The translations under genes and the position numbers were made by a program. Under the pieces are notes generated by a model. The model was not told the origin of the DNA and did not search any database. It worked only from the letters and a program-made list of their open reading frames with translations. This document shows, one piece after another, positions 12,825-14,045 of a stretch of 14,045 nucleotides of DNA. The number at the start of each line of letters is the position of its first letter. Position 1 is the stretch's first letter. The stretch comes from DATLFS01 sp035540935 (GTDB taxonomy: Bacteria; Actinomycetota; CADDZG01; WHSQ01): NCBI GenBank assembly GCA_035540935.1, contig DATLFS010000025.1:1-14045 (forward strand). Reading direction: 5' to 3'.

Positions 12825-14005
12825 CGCGCCGCGCCCTTCCTCGTGACCGCGCGGTTCAAGAGGTTCATGAAGAACGAGATCGTGAGACTAAGAACCAGGA
12901 AGGTGCCGACGAGGATCAAGACGATCTGGTAGGAGGCGCCGCCCGACTGGTTGATCGCCGTCTTCGCCACGTTCGCAAGATCCGCGTACCCGATGATGAC
13001 CCCGAGCGTCGAGTTCTTCGTCAGGTTGAGGTACTGGCTGTTCAGCGGCGGGATCGCGACGCGCATGGCTTGCGGTAACACGACGAACCGCAACTGCTGG
13101 AACGGCGTGAGACCGAGAGCCTCGGCCGCCTCCTTCTGCCCCTTCGAGACCGCCTGGATGCTGCCCCTGATGATCTCGGCGATGAAGGCGGAGGTGTAGA
13201 GCACCAGCCCAAGGAAGACGGCCGCGTACTGCGCCGTGAGGTTGAAACCGCCCTCGTAATTGAAGCCGCGCTCCCCGAGGCCCGCCACGTCGAGACGAAG
13301 CGGGCCCGTGAGCGCCGCACCGATCACAGCGACGGCGAGAAAGGCCGGCACCGCGTACAGGACCCGGTGGTGCGGCTCGCCCGTCCGCTCGTTGACGCGC
13401 GTCCGCCACCGCCACACGAAGGCGGCCGCGGCGAACGCCAGCGCCAGGAACAAGATCCACGGCAGGAAACCGCCCGTGGGACGCACGGTCGTGAGGGCCA
13501 TGCCACGGTTCGACAGGTACAGCGTGTTCGGGATCGAGAAACCGCCTCCGATCGGAGGCAACGGCAGGATGACGCCGACGAACAGGATGACGATGACCAT
13601 GAGCACCGGCGTGTTGCGCAGGATCTCGACGTACACGAGGGAAAGCTTGCGGAGAAGCCAGTTCGGCGAGAGTCGTCCGACGCCGACGAACAAGCCGATG
13701 AGCGTCGCCGCCACGATCCCGGGGATCGCGATCCGGAGCGTGTTGACGAACCCGACGAACAACGCTTCGCGGTAGGTGTCGTTCGGGCTGTACTCGATCC
13801 CCTCGGTGATGCCGAAGCCCGCCCGCCGGTCGAGGAAACCGAACCCGAGCTCCACGCCGATCCGCCGGAGATTGAACTCGAGGTTGAGCCACAGCTCGCG
13901 CACCACCACGAGCACGATCAACAAGAAGAGGATCTGCCCCGCGACGCGGAGGACGCGCACGTCCCGCCACGGGGGAGGCTTGGTCGCGGTGACGGCGGTG
14001 GCCAC
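12821..14005 (-). CDS. aapQ: Polar/general amino-acid ABC transporter permease (AapQ type)
   Basis: A 394-residue permease of the HisM/GlnP superfamily in its long AapQ/BztB form. The conserved Val-Glu-Ile-Leu-Arg-Asn-Thr-Pro-Val-Leu is at 126-135. The family's long insertion between the early and late membrane segments spans about residues 145-255 and itself contains two hydrophobic segments. The EAA loop Glu-Ala-Ala-Glu-Ala-Leu-Gly is at 292-298, followed by Leu-Pro-Gln-Ala-Met-Arg. It forms the pore with AapM. The start is a GTG at 14003-14005 without a Shine-Dalgarno site, but TACCCT lies exactly six bases upstream, so this gene may head a leaderless transcript. In Rhizobium the order is aapJ-aapQ-aapM-aapP. 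Only 40 bases remain in the window before this start, so a binding-protein gene cannot be confirmed or excluded. Confidence 0.92.
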   Translation of the reverse strand: MATAVTATKPPPWRDVRVLRVAGQILFLLIVLVVVRELWLNLEFNLRRIGVELGFGFLDRRAGFGITEGIEYSPNDTYREALFVGFVNTLRIAIPGIVAATLIGLFVGVGRLSPNWLLRKLSLVYVEILRNTPVLMVIVILFVGVILPLPPIGGGFSIPNTLYLSNRGMALTTVRPTGGFLPWILFLALAFAAAAFVWRWRTRVNERTGEPHHRVLYAVPAFLAVAVIGAALTGPLRLDVAGLGERGFNYEGGFNLTAQYAAVFLGLVLYTSAFIAEIIRGSIQAVSKGQKEAAEALGLTPFQQLRFVVLPQAMRVAIPPLNSQYLNLTKNSTLGVIIGYADLANVAKTAINQSGGASYQIVLILVGTFLVLSLTISFFMNLLNRAVTRKGAAR

Positions 14006-14011
14006 GGTCAG

Positions 14012-14017
14012 AGGGTA
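14012..14017 (-). promoter_or_regulatory. Candidate -10 element (TACCCT) of the aap operon
   Basis: On the minus strand TACCCT (TANNNT pattern) ends six bases before the GTG of aapQ, the spacing expected if transcription starts at the start codon. Too little sequence remains to judge a -35 element. Confidence 0.35.
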
Positions 14018-14045
14018 GGCGGAGGGGGCCCGCAGTGCACGGGCC

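Noticed and set aside
12888..13970. Long alternative minus-strand frame within aapQ
   Set aside because: It is Arg/His/Gly-rich without membrane segments and is displaced by the clear AapQ permease frame.

Overview
The window is very GC-rich, with GTG as well as ATG starts and dense gene packing. Its gene set points to an actinomycete (Actinomycetota): an amtB-glnK-glnD operon behind what looks like a GlnR operator, a secreted peptidoglycan-recognition amidase with the extra N-terminal beta region common in actinomycetes, and several starts that look leaderless. I cannot place it below phylum level. No rRNA, tRNA, CRISPR array, insertion sequence or phage gene was seen. There is no gene-free stretch longer than about 110 bases.

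Layout. (1) 2-2021, + strand: the 3' end of a Gly/Asn-rich protein with one membrane segment, then an alpha/beta-hydrolase-fold protein and a 6-phosphogluconolactonase-like protein that abut or overlap. (2) 2022-6153, + strand: a nitrogen-control operon. A four-half-site GlnR-type operator precedes amtB (ammonium channel), glnK (PII signal protein) and glnD (PII-modifying enzyme), whose reading frames overlap. (3) 6137-7840, - strand: a secreted PGRP/Amidase_2 cell-wall amidase, convergent with and overlapping glnD. (4) 7841-7932: a compact divergent promoter region with two adjacent perfect palindromes. (5) 7933-9326, + strand: a Na/Pi-cotransporter-family membrane protein and a small ribbon-helix-helix protein, overlapping by ATGA. 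(6) 9323-10318, - strand: a secreted TolB-like beta-propeller protein. (7) 10406-10783, + strand: a small probable lipoprotein. (8) 10780-14005, - strand: a polar/general amino-acid ABC importer of the AapQ-AapM-AapP type, with no substrate-binding protein in the window.

How the genes work together. The amtB-glnK-glnD block is a complete sensing and uptake unit: AmtB conducts ammonium, GlnK gates it, and GlnD modifies GlnK at Tyr51 according to nitrogen status. GlnR would switch the operon on in nitrogen limitation. The Aap-type importer at the other end is a second nitrogen/carbon acquisition system, but nothing seen ties it to GlnR. The least conventional module is the transporter plus ribbon-helix-helix pair behind the double palindrome. 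The transporter lacks the glutamine of the QSSS signature in both halves, and the small protein is a natural candidate to bind the palindromes.

All calls come from reading motifs by eye. No alignment, structure prediction or database search was run.
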